Shown: positions 1 to 7,779 of the stretch, in pieces | Layout of the letters: every line of letters begins with the position of its first letter | How positions within the stretch are numbered: the first letter of the stretch is position 1 | NCBI GenBank assembly: GCA_014859655.1 | Contig: JACUTT010000001.1 | Coordinates: 1 to 64,000 of the forward strand | DNA length: 64,000 nucleotides | Source: Campylobacterales bacterium | Lineage (GTDB): Bacteria > Campylobacterota > Campylobacteria > Campylobacterales > Sulfurimonadaceae | Reading direction: 5' to 3' | Notes under the pieces: model-generated | Told to the model about the DNA's origin: nothing | The model's input: the letters and a program-made list of their open reading frames with translations, nothing else | Database searches by the model: none | Position numbers and translations under genes: made by a program

Positions 1-30
1 AAAGTTCTGCACAATCTCATCTCTCTTTTT

Positions 31-67
31 CCCTCTGAAGGCAGTTGGGGGTTTTAGAGGTGCCCTT
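31..67 (+). repeat. Short dispersed repeat, copy A
   Basis: This 37-base segment matches positions 22803-22839 read on the minus strand at 33 of 37 bases without gaps. Both copies carry inverted arms (CCTCT / AGAGG) around a loop that contains GAAGGCAGTT. This copy lies just downstream of the nitrilase gene, outside any coding region. It is seen in sequence; its function is unknown. Confidence 0.6.
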
Positions 68-137
68 CAATATTTCCTGTGTTCAAATAACTCTAAAAGA
101 TTTCATATTTTCCGCTTCCCAAAAGAAGGGAAACTGC

Positions 138-1667
138 TTATTTTTTCAGTTTAAGCTCATAGAGGTCTTCTCTTCTGTCTTTTAAGTTGGTTACTCCGCC
201 GAAGCTGTGCAGCTCTTTTAGGAGGTCGAGGTCGATGTCTGCGACGAGTATCATCTCTGTGTTTGGCGTGGACTCTGCTTTTACTCCGCTGGAGGGAAAG
301 GAGAAGTCGCAGGGGGTAAAGACGGCGGACTGGGCGTACTGTATGTCCATGTTGCTTACCTTTGGCAGGTTTCCGACGCAGCCTGCTATAGCGACGTAGC
401 ACTCGTTTTCTATGGCTCTGGCCTGGGCGCAGATGCGTACGCGCGAGTAGCCGTTTTGCGTGTCTGTCAAGAAGGGCACGAAGAGTATCTCCATCCCCTC
501 TTTGGCAAGGAGTCTGCTCAGTTCCGGGAATTCGACGTCGTAGCAGATCAAGACGCCTATTTTCCCGCAGTCGGTGTTAAATGTTTTTATCTCGCTTGAA
601 CCCTGCAGTCCCCAGATCTTCTGCTCGTCCGGCGTCACATGTATCTTGGAGTACTTCTCCACTGTGCCGTCGCGTCTGCATAAAAAGCCGACATTATAGA
701 GGTGTCCCTCTATCAGTTCGGGCATGCTTCCCGTAATGATGTTGATATTATATGCTATGGCAAGCCGTGAGAACTCCTCGCGAAACCTTTGGGTGTAGCT
801 TGCGAGTTCGCGTATCGCTTCTGCTTCGCTGAGGTGGTTGTATTTTGACATAAGCGGGGCATTGAAAAACTCCGGAAAAAGGGCAAAATCGCTTCGGTAG
901 TTTGAGACGGCATTAATAAAGTACTCAGCCTGCTGAAGCACCTCTTCGATGTTGTTGTAGGGTCTTACCTGCCATTGGATAAGTCCGAGCCGTATCACGG
1001 TTTTTTGGGTCAGCGGCTTTTTCTTTGGCTTAGTGTAGTAGATGTTGTTCCAGGCCAGAAGTGCGGCATATTCACAGCTCTCGGTATCTCCCTCGAGATA
1101 GTTTTTGATAACGCGTTTGACGTGAAAATCGTTTGAGAGCTGGAAGTTGAGCACCGGGTCATGAATCTCTTTTGCTTTGACCCGCATAATGTACTCTTTT
1201 GGAGATATCTCGTCGGCATATTTGTGGTAGTTTGGCAGCCTTCCGCCGAAGACTATCCCTTTTAGATTCAGCTCCTCGCAGAGCTCTTTGCGGTAGTCGT
1301 AGAGGCGTCGGCCTATTCTCAGACCGCGGTATTTTTTGCTGACAAAGACATCCACTCCGTAAAGTATGTCGCCCAGAGGATTGAGCGTGCTGAAGGTGTA
1401 GTTTCCCGTGATCTCCTTATAGGTGTGCGAGTCCTCGAACTTGGCATAATCGACGATCATGCTCAAGGCAAAGCCGGCAAACTCGCCGTCTATCTTGATG
1501 CTCACCTGCCCTTTTGGAAACTTGTCTATCAAGATGGAAATCTCCTTCTCGCTCCAGGTGGAGTCTTTGAGGTGTCTGTACTCATCTTTCATAAGCTCAG
1601 CCATTTCCTTGTGGTCTCTGACCTCCAAGTAGCTGAGTTCGATCTTTTCTATGTTTTGTATGTCCAC
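138..1667 (-). CDS. GNAT acetyltransferase-carbon-nitrogen hydrolase (nitrilase) fusion protein
   Basis: This is a 509-residue two-domain protein. Residues about 1-200 look like a GNAT N-acetyltransferase, with an acetyl-CoA loop of the form RGLRIGR near 114-120. Residues about 225-505 are a nitrilase-superfamily amidohydrolase with the full Glu-Lys-Cys triad: Glu266 (FPEFF), Lys341 (SKIH) and Cys375 (ICYD). The same fusion is known in many bacteria, but its substrate is unsettled. The start is GTG with AAGGA eight bases upstream. It is the last gene before a short non-coding stretch, and the next gene upstream on its strand (fliL-like) is about 65 bases away. The family call is secure; the substrate is unknown. 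Confidence 0.9.
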   Translation of the reverse strand: MDIQNIEKIELSYLEVRDHKEMAELMKDEYRHLKDSTWSEKEISILIDKFPKGQVSIKIDGEFAGFALSMIVDYAKFEDSHTYKEITGNYTFSTLNPLGDILYGVDVFVSKKYRGLRIGRRLYDYRKELCEELNLKGIVFGGRLPNYHKYADEISPKEYIMRVKAKEIHDPVLNFQLSNDFHVKRVIKNYLEGDTESCEYAALLAWNNIYYTKPKKKPLTQKTVIRLGLIQWQVRPYNNIEEVLQQAEYFINAVSNYRSDFALFPEFFNAPLMSKYNHLSEAEAIRELASYTQRFREEFSRLAIAYNINIITGSMPELIEGHLYNVGFLCRRDGTVEKYSKIHVTPDEQKIWGLQGSSEIKTFNTDCGKIGVLICYDVEFPELSRLLAKEGMEILFVPFLTDTQNGYSRVRICAQARAIENECYVAIAGCVGNLPKVSNMDIQYAQSAVFTPCDFSFPSSGVKAESTPNTEMILVADIDLDLLKELHSFGGVTNLKDRREDLYELKLKK

Positions 1668-1732
1668 TAAAATTCCTTGTTTGCTATGAGATATGGCTGT
1701 GTTGGATGAGAAGAGCAGAAAGGGGTTTTAGA

Positions 1733-2212
1733 CTACTGAATGATAAATTTTGTAAAATAGACCTCTTCGATATCGCCTTCGCTCACAACACTGTTTAATC
1801 TATTTTTGAGTTTTTCTTTGAGGGCAAGCTTGCCTTTTTCTGTAGAGACTTCGGAAAAACGGTTTAGACTCATCTCATCGATGACCGCGTCACGCAGGAC
1901 AATATTCTTTTCTTTGAGCTCTTTGACCAGATCGGTGTTGCTCATTTTTAGACGAACTTCGAAACAGACAAACTTTCCGGAGCGGTCGTTCATCGCCATA
2001 TTGGCAGTAAAATTGCCCAAAAAAAAGGTTTCCGGCGAGTTGAAGTCCTGACGACCGGTCCTCACGTAGCCCAAACCCGTTTTCGTCTTTTGGTTGAAGG
2101 TATTGCCTTTGAAATTAAAGGCGGAGTTTGACACGGCATAAATAATGAAGGCCAATATTATTGCTACGATTATCCCAATAACTGCATATGTGCGTATTTT
2201 GTTTTTATTCAT
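1733..2212 (-). CDS. fliL: FliL-family flagellar basal body-associated protein
   Basis: This 159-residue protein has one N-terminal membrane helix (about residues 10-29) and a periplasmic domain with the FliL pattern: a beta strand around SPETFFLGNFTANM, a conserved stretch FVCFEVRLKM, and an end of the type VYFTKFIIQ. FliL proteins sit at the inner membrane beside the stator complexes and affect stator function. No other flagellar gene is adjacent; motAB and fliP lie about 50 kb away. A TATAAT-like box (GGTATAATATC) lies just before the start. Confidence 0.8.
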   Translation of the reverse strand: MNKNKIRTYAVIGIIVAIILAFIIYAVSNSAFNFKGNTFNQKTKTGLGYVRTGRQDFNSPETFFLGNFTANMAMNDRSGKFVCFEVRLKMSNTDLVKELKEKNIVLRDAVIDEMSLNRFSEVSTEKGKLALKEKLKNRLNSVVSEGDIEEVYFTKFIIQ

Positions 2213-2296
2213 AAAAGATATTATACCAAAGAGAAGCCTCTTTAATCTTAGCCATAGTGTACGGCGTTATAATAGAGGTATAAAAAAGGAGATCTC

Positions 2297-2488
2297 ATGG
2301 CGCACAAAAACAATATTATCAATACCACCTCACACTTCATCATTTCGGCTATAACGTTGCTGTTTTGCCTGGTCTGGGCCTTGATCGGCGAGGCTGACAT
2401 CAAGATCGTAGCGGTGACGCTTGCCTTTATCTATTTTCTAAAGTCAGGCATCGACCTTGAGATGAACTCCGGCTCCAAAGCGCACTAA
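2297..2488 (+). CDS. Small two-helix membrane protein, unknown function
   Basis: This 63-residue protein has two predicted membrane helices (about residues 13-29 and 34-50) and polar ends. A strong ribosome binding site (AAGGAG, six bases before ATG) and a TATAAT-like box at about 2269 support translation. It is divergent from the fliL-like gene and convergent with the MTH1187-type gene. I do not recognise a family. The hydrophobic pattern and initiation signals argue that it is real. Confidence 0.7.
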   Translation: MAHKNNIINTTSHFIISAITLLFCLVWALIGEADIKIVAVTLAFIYFLKSGIDLEMNSGSKAH

Positions 2489-2491
2489 ATA

Positions 2492-2821
2492 CTAGTGCTT
2501 CACCTCTCTGCCCAGGTTTTTTTGTACAGAGTCGATCTTGCTCTTTAGGCGGTTTGACTTTCCTTTTCGGATGTCAAACTTCAGCGAAGAGTAGACACGC
2601 TCGCACTCGCTCAGACATTCATACGCCTTCTCAATGACATCCAGAGCTTCTCGCATCGAAGCGCACTCTATGATCGTGCCCATCGGAGTGAGCTGGTAGG
2701 CTACAGCGCTTTTGTCGATCACATCAATAATCCGGCTTACATAGTTCGATACAGAAGAGCCCTCCTTGCAGTCAGCACTTATAGGGAACATTGCAAATTC
2801 AAGCAAAACGGATGTATTCAT
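2492..2821 (-). CDS. MTH1187/YkoF-type thiamine-binding family protein (UPF0045)
   Basis: This 109-residue protein has the hallmarks of the MTH1187 family: an N-terminal strand LLEFAMFPIS, the segment GSSVSNYVSRIIDVID, then YQLTPMGTIIE. Members are small cytoplasmic proteins that bind thiamine or a related ligand with a ferredoxin-like fold; their physiological role is poorly known. It is the last gene of a tight three-gene run with the GGDEF-like gene (11 bases upstream) and a 31-codon ORF. Confidence 0.85.
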   Translation of the reverse strand: MNTSVLLEFAMFPISADCKEGSSVSNYVSRIIDVIDKSAVAYQLTPMGTIIECASMREALDVIEKAYECLSECERVYSSLKFDIRKGKSNRLKSKIDSVQKNLGREVKH

Positions 2822-2832
2822 AATCAGACCTT

Positions 2833-3171
2833 TTAATTGTTTAAGATATTGTCATCTTCAAGGGTGGAGATGCTGTTCTCTTTTGCCTTTTGCAGGGCAT
2901 AAAATGCCCGCGTAACGATGTCCGAATTGGACTCTTTGTCTTTGATCCCGGCAACACCGATATAGATGCGGTTGTGTCCGTCCATGGTGTCATGTTCACG
3001 GATGAAGTTCTCTCCCATCTTAATGGCATCGGCAATCTCGGTCGAGGCTAGGACGACACAGGTACAGCTCTCATTTAAGGGAATATAAATATCCGTTGTT
3101 CGCAAAAAGTCTCTGATGTGATCAAAATGACTGTTGCTTTCGCTGCTGATGACCGCTAGGCAAAAAGGCAC
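2833..3171 (-). CDS. Degenerate GGDEF-like domain protein
   Basis: This 112-residue protein reads like the second half of a GGDEF domain. It has LRTTDIYIPLNESCTCVVLA where active enzymes have LR-x-SD-x-x-x-R-x-GGDEF, and later IYIGVAG and ALQKAKEN, matching the SIGVA and AL-x-x-AK-x-x-G landmarks. The GGDEF motif itself is lost, so diguanylate cyclase activity is not expected. A role as a nucleotide sensor or structural remnant is inference. The start is GTG with a poor ribosome binding site, and the preceding 31-codon ORF ends six bases upstream, which suggests translational coupling. Confidence 0.6.
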   Translation of the reverse strand: MPFCLAVISSESNSHFDHIRDFLRTTDIYIPLNESCTCVVLASTEIADAIKMGENFIREHDTMDGHNRIYIGVAGIKDKESNSDIVTRAFYALQKAKENSISTLEDDNILNN

Positions 3172-3177
3172 TTTGTA

Positions 3178-3273
3178 TCAGTCATACCCGTAGTTTTCGT
3201 CGGCAAGAGCCTCTAGTACCTGCTCTTTGTAGTGGAGCACACCTGTCTCAGTCGGCGTTCTGATGATCTGCAT
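3178..3273 (-). CDS. Small ORF, 31 residues, possible leader or coupled peptide
   Basis: An ATG preceded by AGGAG at good spacing opens a 31-codon frame (begins MQIIRTPTETG, ends NYGYD, stop TGA). It ends six bases before the weak GTG start of the GGDEF-like gene. The sequence is acidic and soluble, with no signal peptide. The strong ribosome binding site and coupling make it plausible; I recognise no family. Confidence 0.5.
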   Translation of the reverse strand: MQIIRTPTETGVLHYKEQVLEALADENYGYD

Positions 3274-3312
3274 GGGCTCTCCTGAAACATTTTTAAACAT
3301 TGTAACACATTA

Positions 3313-3804
3313 CTAAAAATAGTGTGGAGCCAACGCGACTATTTTTTTGTAAATCGTTTCAAAATCTGTCGAGTAGACACGGGTAGTCGCGATCGAGGTG
3401 ATGAAGTTGGTGTCTCCTTCCCAGCGCGGGACAAGATGCAGATGGATATGTTCAGCTATCCCCGCCCCGCCCGCTTTTCCCAGGTTCATTCCGATATTAA
3501 CGCCCTGCGCGTCAAATCCCTCCTTGAGAAGCCGGACACCTTTTTGTGCCAGCGCGCAGATGTGCAGCCAGGTCTCGCTCTGTAAGTTTTCCAGCGCATC
3601 GACATGCTTGTGGGGAATGATCATAAAATGGCCCGGAGCATAAGGGTAGCGGTTCATCACGATAAAACAGAGCTCGTCGCGGTAGAGAACATGCAGTTGC
3701 GTGTCATCGCTAGCATGCTCAGATATATGGCAGAAGACACACCCCTCGGGCTTCTTCTCTTCGTGGTAGGCCGTTCGCCAGGGGGCGTATAAGATTTTTT
3801 CCAT
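3313..3804 (-). CDS. HIT-family nucleotide hydrolase/phosphorylase-like protein
   Basis: This 163-residue histidine-triad protein has HIHLHLVPRW, with catalytic HxHxH at residues 119-123, and an N-terminal Cys-x-x-Cys (22 and 25) that often binds zinc in this subgroup. The region PHKHVDALENL is typical of Ap4A phosphorylase-like or HINT-like members, which act on nucleoside polyphosphates or nucleotidyl adducts. It lies 15 bases downstream of dctM and is probably the distal gene of the long minus-strand operon. The exact substrate is unknown. Confidence 0.88.
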   Translation of the reverse strand: MEKILYAPWRTAYHEEKKPEGCVFCHISEHASDDTQLHVLYRDELCFIVMNRYPYAPGHFMIIPHKHVDALENLQSETWLHICALAQKGVRLLKEGFDAQGVNIGMNLGKAGGAGIAEHIHLHLVPRWEGDTNFITSIATTRVYSTDFETIYKKIVALAPHYF

Positions 3805-3819
3805 TGCTGACTCCTTAGT

Positions 3820-5100
3820 CTATAAAAACGCAAACACAAGATCGGGAAAGAATATCACTAGCATCAAGGCCAAAAGCTGCAAAAAGATAAAGGGGAGAAT
3901 GCCCTTATAGATCTGCAGCGTGCTTAGCATCTCTTTTGCGGCACCCTTGAGAAAGAAGAGTGCAAGCCCGAAGGGAGGCGTTATAAAAGAGGTCTGAAGG
4001 TTCATCGCGACCAAGATGGCGAACCAGATGGGGTCGATCCCCAGCTCCTCTAGTATCGGCACCATGATCGGTACGACGATAAAGGAGATCTCTATAAAGT
4101 CGATAAAAAAGCCCAGGATAAAGATGACCAGCATCGCAAAGGCGATGAAGACCCAGGGATCGGCGATATCGTTTGAAAAGAATTCCAAAAGAAGATCCGA
4201 ACCTCCCATCTCGTTAAAAACCAGACTGAAGGCCGTAGCGCCGATCAAGATCATAAATATCATACCCGAAAGTTTCACCGTCTGCAGTGAAGCATAACGA
4301 AGTATCTCAAAAGAGAAGCTCTTTTTATAGATCGACAAGAGTACCGCGCCGACAACGCCGAAGGCCGCTGACTCCGTCGGCGAAGCGATACCTGCAAAGA
4401 TGGAACCCAGGACAATGAAGATCAGCAGCAAAGGAGGAAAAACTGCGTTTATAGTGAACAGAAGGCTCTCTTTTTCTCCTGCTATAGCCGGAGCGACATC
4501 CTTTTTCACAAGGGCAAAGACGAGGATATACCCAATGTAGAGTCCGACCAGAAGTAGTCCGGGAAGAACAGCTCCCTTGAAAAGGTCGCCGACGCTCACA
4601 CTCATCACATCGCCCAGAATGATGAGGATGATCGAGGGCGGAATGATCTGCCCCAGGGTTCCCGAAGCGGCTATAGTACCCGCAGAGAGCGACTTTGAGT
4701 AGCCGTGACGCAGCATCAGCGGAAGCGCGATAACGCTCATCATAACGACCGAAGCGCTCACTATCCCCGTCGATGCGGCCAAGATGGCACCGACAAGGAC
4801 AACGCTGATTGCCAGACCCCCGCGAAGCGAACCGAAAAGACGGCTCATGGAGAGAAGCAGATCTTCCGCCATACGGCTTTTTTCCAGGATGAGACCCATA
4901 AAGATAAAAAGAGGCACCGCCATCAGCGTAAAATTGCTCATGATGCCGTAGATTCTGAAAGGAAGAAAGTTAAATACTTCAAGCCCCAGCTCAGGCGTCA
5001 GCAGCGCGAATATAAGCGCGAGGCTTCCAAAGACGAAGGCGACTTCAAAGCCCAGCATCAAAAGCACCAGCGCGCACAGAAACATCAACAGACCCATCAT
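3820..5100 (-). CDS. dctM: TRAP transporter large permease (DctM family)
   Basis: This 426-residue integral membrane protein has about 12 hydrophobic segments. DctM landmarks include VPLFIFMGLILEKS near residue 61, GTLGQIIPPS near 147 and ASPTESAAFG near 232. DctM carries the substrate channel of tripartite ATP-independent periplasmic transporters and works with DctQ plus a periplasmic binding protein. It overlaps dctQ by four bases (ATGA). No DctP gene is in this window, so the substrate cannot be inferred; organic acids or taurine-like sulfonates are typical of the class. Confidence 0.93.
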   Translation of the reverse strand: MMGLLMFLCALVLLMLGFEVAFVFGSLALIFALLTPELGLEVFNFLPFRIYGIMSNFTLMAVPLFIFMGLILEKSRMAEDLLLSMSRLFGSLRGGLAISVVLVGAILAASTGIVSASVVMMSVIALPLMLRHGYSKSLSAGTIAASGTLGQIIPPSIILIILGDVMSVSVGDLFKGAVLPGLLLVGLYIGYILVFALVKKDVAPAIAGEKESLLFTINAVFPPLLLIFIVLGSIFAGIASPTESAAFGVVGAVLLSIYKKSFSFEILRYASLQTVKLSGMIFMILIGATAFSLVFNEMGGSDLLLEFFSNDIADPWVFIAFAMLVIFILGFFIDFIEISFIVVPIMVPILEELGIDPIWFAILVAMNLQTSFITPPFGLALFFLKGAAKEMLSTLQIYKGILPFIFLQLLALMLVIFFPDLVFAFL

Positions 5101-5579
5101 GAGCGCAACACCTTTACGGCTTTGATGAGTTCGCTCAGCGACTGCAGAGCCAGAAGTAAAAAGCTCAGCACCATCAGGCTTTTGACGACAAAGCGGTAAG
5201 GCAGGCCTCCGGGATCAGAGGAGCCCTCGGTTTGCATATAGCTCTGTATCACAAAGTCAAAGCCCACATAAACGATAAGAAGCGAAAAAGGAAGAATAAA
5301 CAGAAGCTGAGAGATGATAGTAATCAGGGCTTTTTTCTTTGCTGAAAACTCGGCATAAAAGATATCCACACGGACATGCGCGCCCTCTTTGAGCGCATAC
5401 ACGATCCCCAGCAAGATCACAAGATCAAAAAAGTGCCACTCCAGCTCCTGTAGGGCAATAGAGCCGGCGTGAAAAAGATAGCGTGAAAATGCGTCATAAA
5501 CAATAAGAAGCGTCAATACAACCAAAACAAAGGCAGCGAGGCGGCCGATGAGTTCGCTTAGGGTGTCTATGGCTCTCAT
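5097..5579 (-). CDS. dctQ: TRAP transporter small permease (DctQ family)
   Basis: This 160-residue protein has four predicted membrane helices. It has the DctQ-type helix 2 region LEWHFFDLVILLGIVYAL and the following segment HVRVDIFYAEFS. It pairs with the overlapping dctM. The gene starts eight bases after murF, inside what is otherwise an envelope-synthesis operon; in the related Campylobacter cluster recalled from memory no TRAP pair follows murF, so this looks like an insertion into the operon. Confidence 0.9.
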   Translation of the reverse strand: MRAIDTLSELIGRLAAFVLVVLTLLIVYDAFSRYLFHAGSIALQELEWHFFDLVILLGIVYALKEGAHVRVDIFYAEFSAKKKALITIISQLLFILPFSLLIVYVGFDFVIQSYMQTEGSSDPGGLPYRFVVKSLMVLSFLLLALQSLSELIKAVKVLRS

Positions 5580-5587
5580 CTGCTTTC

Positions 5588-7045
5588 CTAGATAAAGTTA
5601 GGCGCGTCGTTGGCAAAAAGAATGATGTCGCCGCTGGCCGTATAGTGCGCGAGGGTGTCAACAAGTTTCGACTTGTCACTGAGCATGATCTTCTGTTTGA
5701 CGGTGAGATATTTCTCAAAGAGATCTGCATTCAGGCTTCCGGTGACGATGACAAGATCGAAGACCTTGTTGATCTCCTCGATCAGCTCGCGGTTGAGTTC
5801 ATCCGAGCTCTCAACCAGACCCGGGGTGACAATGACCTTTCGTCCGCCGTGCGAAGAACAGAGTGCAATCGCCTCTTTCATCCCTTCGATATTGCCGTTA
5901 TAGCCGTCATCGAGAATGATCTTGCCGCCTGCATCAATTCTCTGGAGACGATGTTCTACGGGGCTGAGGGATTTTACCGCTTTTTGGATATCTTCAATCG
6001 GCATCCCGATATAGCGGGCCACCTTGACGGCAGCGGAAATATTTGTCGCCTGAAAAGAACCCAGAACCGAGGTCTCAAAAGCGACATCCTCTCCCTCTAT
6101 CTCCAGAGTGAAGTTCAGACCTTCAAGCGTTGATGTTAGCGCCTTGATCTCGTCTCCGAAAAATTCGACTTTTTCATGCTTTGCGTCTGTCGCGCTGAGA
6201 TGCACAAAGGCTTTTTCAAGCCGTGAACTCTGCATGATCTCAAGCTTGGTTCGCACGATGTTGTCAATAGTTTTGAAATACTCCAGATGCGCGGGACCTA
6301 TCTTGCCCACAACGGCAATGTGCTGGTTAAGCAGCTGGCTCACCCTGTAGATATCGCCGCGCTCGCGGGCCCCCGCTTCGGCAATGTAGATCTGGGTGTC
6401 GTCTGGCAGATCGCTGTTGATGTCTTTGACGATGCCGCCGAGAGTGTTGACCGAGCGCGGCGTCATATAGGTCTTGTAGCGCGACTTTAGTATCTGGCAC
6501 AAAAAGTTCTTCATACTTGTCTTGCCGTAGCTTCCCGTCAAGGCCACAATACGCAGCTCTTTCATGGATTCAAGTCTTTTTTTTGCCTCTCTCATGTAGG
6601 CCGCAAAAAGAAACTTCTCGATCACTATCGAGCCGATCGTTGCCGCAAGCAGTGGCATAAAGACCCCGTAGACCTCGCAGGCCGCATTGAGCGTGCACAA
6701 AAAGTTCTGAAAAAGCGTCAAAGCGATCAACAAGATCAAAAAGCGCCTTACTCTCCAGGTCAGCACCAGTGACTTGTCCAGACGCTTATGCCAGACAAAG
6801 AGTGCCGGCAAGGCGGCAAAGTAGAAGTAGATCGCGAAAAACCCTGCCCAATTCAAGGCATACATCGCATAATAGATCATAAAAGGGATGATGAAATAGA
6901 AGAGATGCCACCAGGGTTTATGGTGCTTCATCACCACGCGTTCTATCTGGTAGTTGTACCACTGAAGATTGGTGATAAGGTACCATCCGAGGCTGGTAAC
7001 GAAGAGGACGTTGGTTACAAAAAGAAGAAGCTGAACGTAATCCAT
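5588..7045 (-). CDS. murF: MurF-type Mur ligase with polytopic membrane N-terminus
   Basis: This 485-residue UDP-MurNAc-tripeptide:D-Ala-D-Ala ligase-like protein carries about five hydrophobic segments in residues 1-150, in place of the usual soluble UDP-binding domain. A standard Mur ligase core follows: P-loop TGSYGKTS (170-177), AEAGARERGD, KIGPAHLEYF and EHRLQRID, and the C-terminal domain ends in a D-ILFANDA strand. It ligates D-Ala-D-Ala to the peptidoglycan precursor. Upstream ddl supplies D-Ala-D-Ala, which fits the role. It overlaps the hydrolase gene by one base. Long membrane-bearing MurF proteins are, from memory, usual in Campylobacterota. Confidence 0.88.
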   Translation of the reverse strand: MDYVQLLLFVTNVLFVTSLGWYLITNLQWYNYQIERVVMKHHKPWWHLFYFIIPFMIYYAMYALNWAGFFAIYFYFAALPALFVWHKRLDKSLVLTWRVRRFLILLIALTLFQNFLCTLNAACEVYGVFMPLLAATIGSIVIEKFLFAAYMREAKKRLESMKELRIVALTGSYGKTSMKNFLCQILKSRYKTYMTPRSVNTLGGIVKDINSDLPDDTQIYIAEAGARERGDIYRVSQLLNQHIAVVGKIGPAHLEYFKTIDNIVRTKLEIMQSSRLEKAFVHLSATDAKHEKVEFFGDEIKALTSTLEGLNFTLEIEGEDVAFETSVLGSFQATNISAAVKVARYIGMPIEDIQKAVKSLSPVEHRLQRIDAGGKIILDDGYNGNIEGMKEAIALCSSHGGRKVIVTPGLVESSDELNRELIEEINKVFDLVIVTGSLNADLFEKYLTVKQKIMLSDKSKLVDTLAHYTASGDIILFANDAPNFI

Positions 7046-7779
7046 CAGTCTCTCACCGCACGAATATACATCTCTTCGATCTCGCTCGCGATCGACTTGG
7101 AACGGTTTAGAAAGAAGAAGTGGTCGCCCTGATAGACGGTATAGCGGCTGTTTTTGATCAGCTTGGCGATGGTGTTTCCGGCAACAAGCGGTGTCGCCAT
7201 GTCTTTTTCGCCCCAGCAGACAAGGGCTTTTTTGTTGAAGTCTTTAAACTCCTGCGAAAAGTCTTCGTCCACGACCTTTTTAAAGGTCTCATACATCAGC
7301 GTGTTGAGCGTTTGGGCATCTTTTGCGACGAAGAGATGGCGCAGTTTTGCGATCCCAAAAGGCTTCAGAAGTTTAAAAAGCGCTATTTTTGCCCTTACTC
7401 CCCATGCTTTTGGAAGCTTAATACCTGCCGAGGAGAGCAGAACTAGAAGATTGGGATTGAGCAGGGTTGCTACTTTTCCGCCAAAGGAGTGGCCCATCAC
7501 GATCTCTTTTCTGGCCCCCAGCAGCTCCAAAAAGACCTCGATAATACGGGCATACTCCGCCGTATCAAGCACCGCATGGTTGATACTGCCGCCAAACCCG
7601 GGAAGATCGATGTAGATATGGCGGAACTGGTCCATATAGGGCCCGAAAGCCTGCTTCATTATCTCTTTGTTCGAGCCCCAGCCGTGCAGAACGATCAGAT
7701 CATGCCTGGCAGTCGGATTGAGTATCTCGTAAGCAATGCTATAGCTGTGCTGGTCGTGCTGAAAACTTTTGATGGCCAC
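7045..7779 (-). CDS. Alpha/beta hydrolase
   Basis: This 244-residue alpha/beta-fold hydrolase has an oxyanion motif HGWGSNK (32-38), the nucleophile elbow GHSFGG with Ser98, a late acidic residue in CWGEKDMATP and a C-terminal His in QGDHFFF, so the catalytic triad is complete. It has no signal peptide and is probably cytoplasmic. It sits between ddl and murF, overlapping each by one base, which suggests co-translation and a link to envelope precursors. The substrate is unknown. Confidence 0.88.
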   Translation of the reverse strand: MAIKSFQHDQHSYSIAYEILNPTARHDLIVLHGWGSNKEIMKQAFGPYMDQFRHIYIDLPGFGGSINHAVLDTAEYARIIEVFLELLGARKEIVMGHSFGGKVATLLNPNLLVLLSSAGIKLPKAWGVRAKIALFKLLKPFGIAKLRHLFVAKDAQTLNTLMYETFKKVVDEDFSQEFKDFNKKALVCWGEKDMATPLVAGNTIAKLIKNSRYTVYQGDHFFFLNRSKSIASEIEEMYIRAVRD

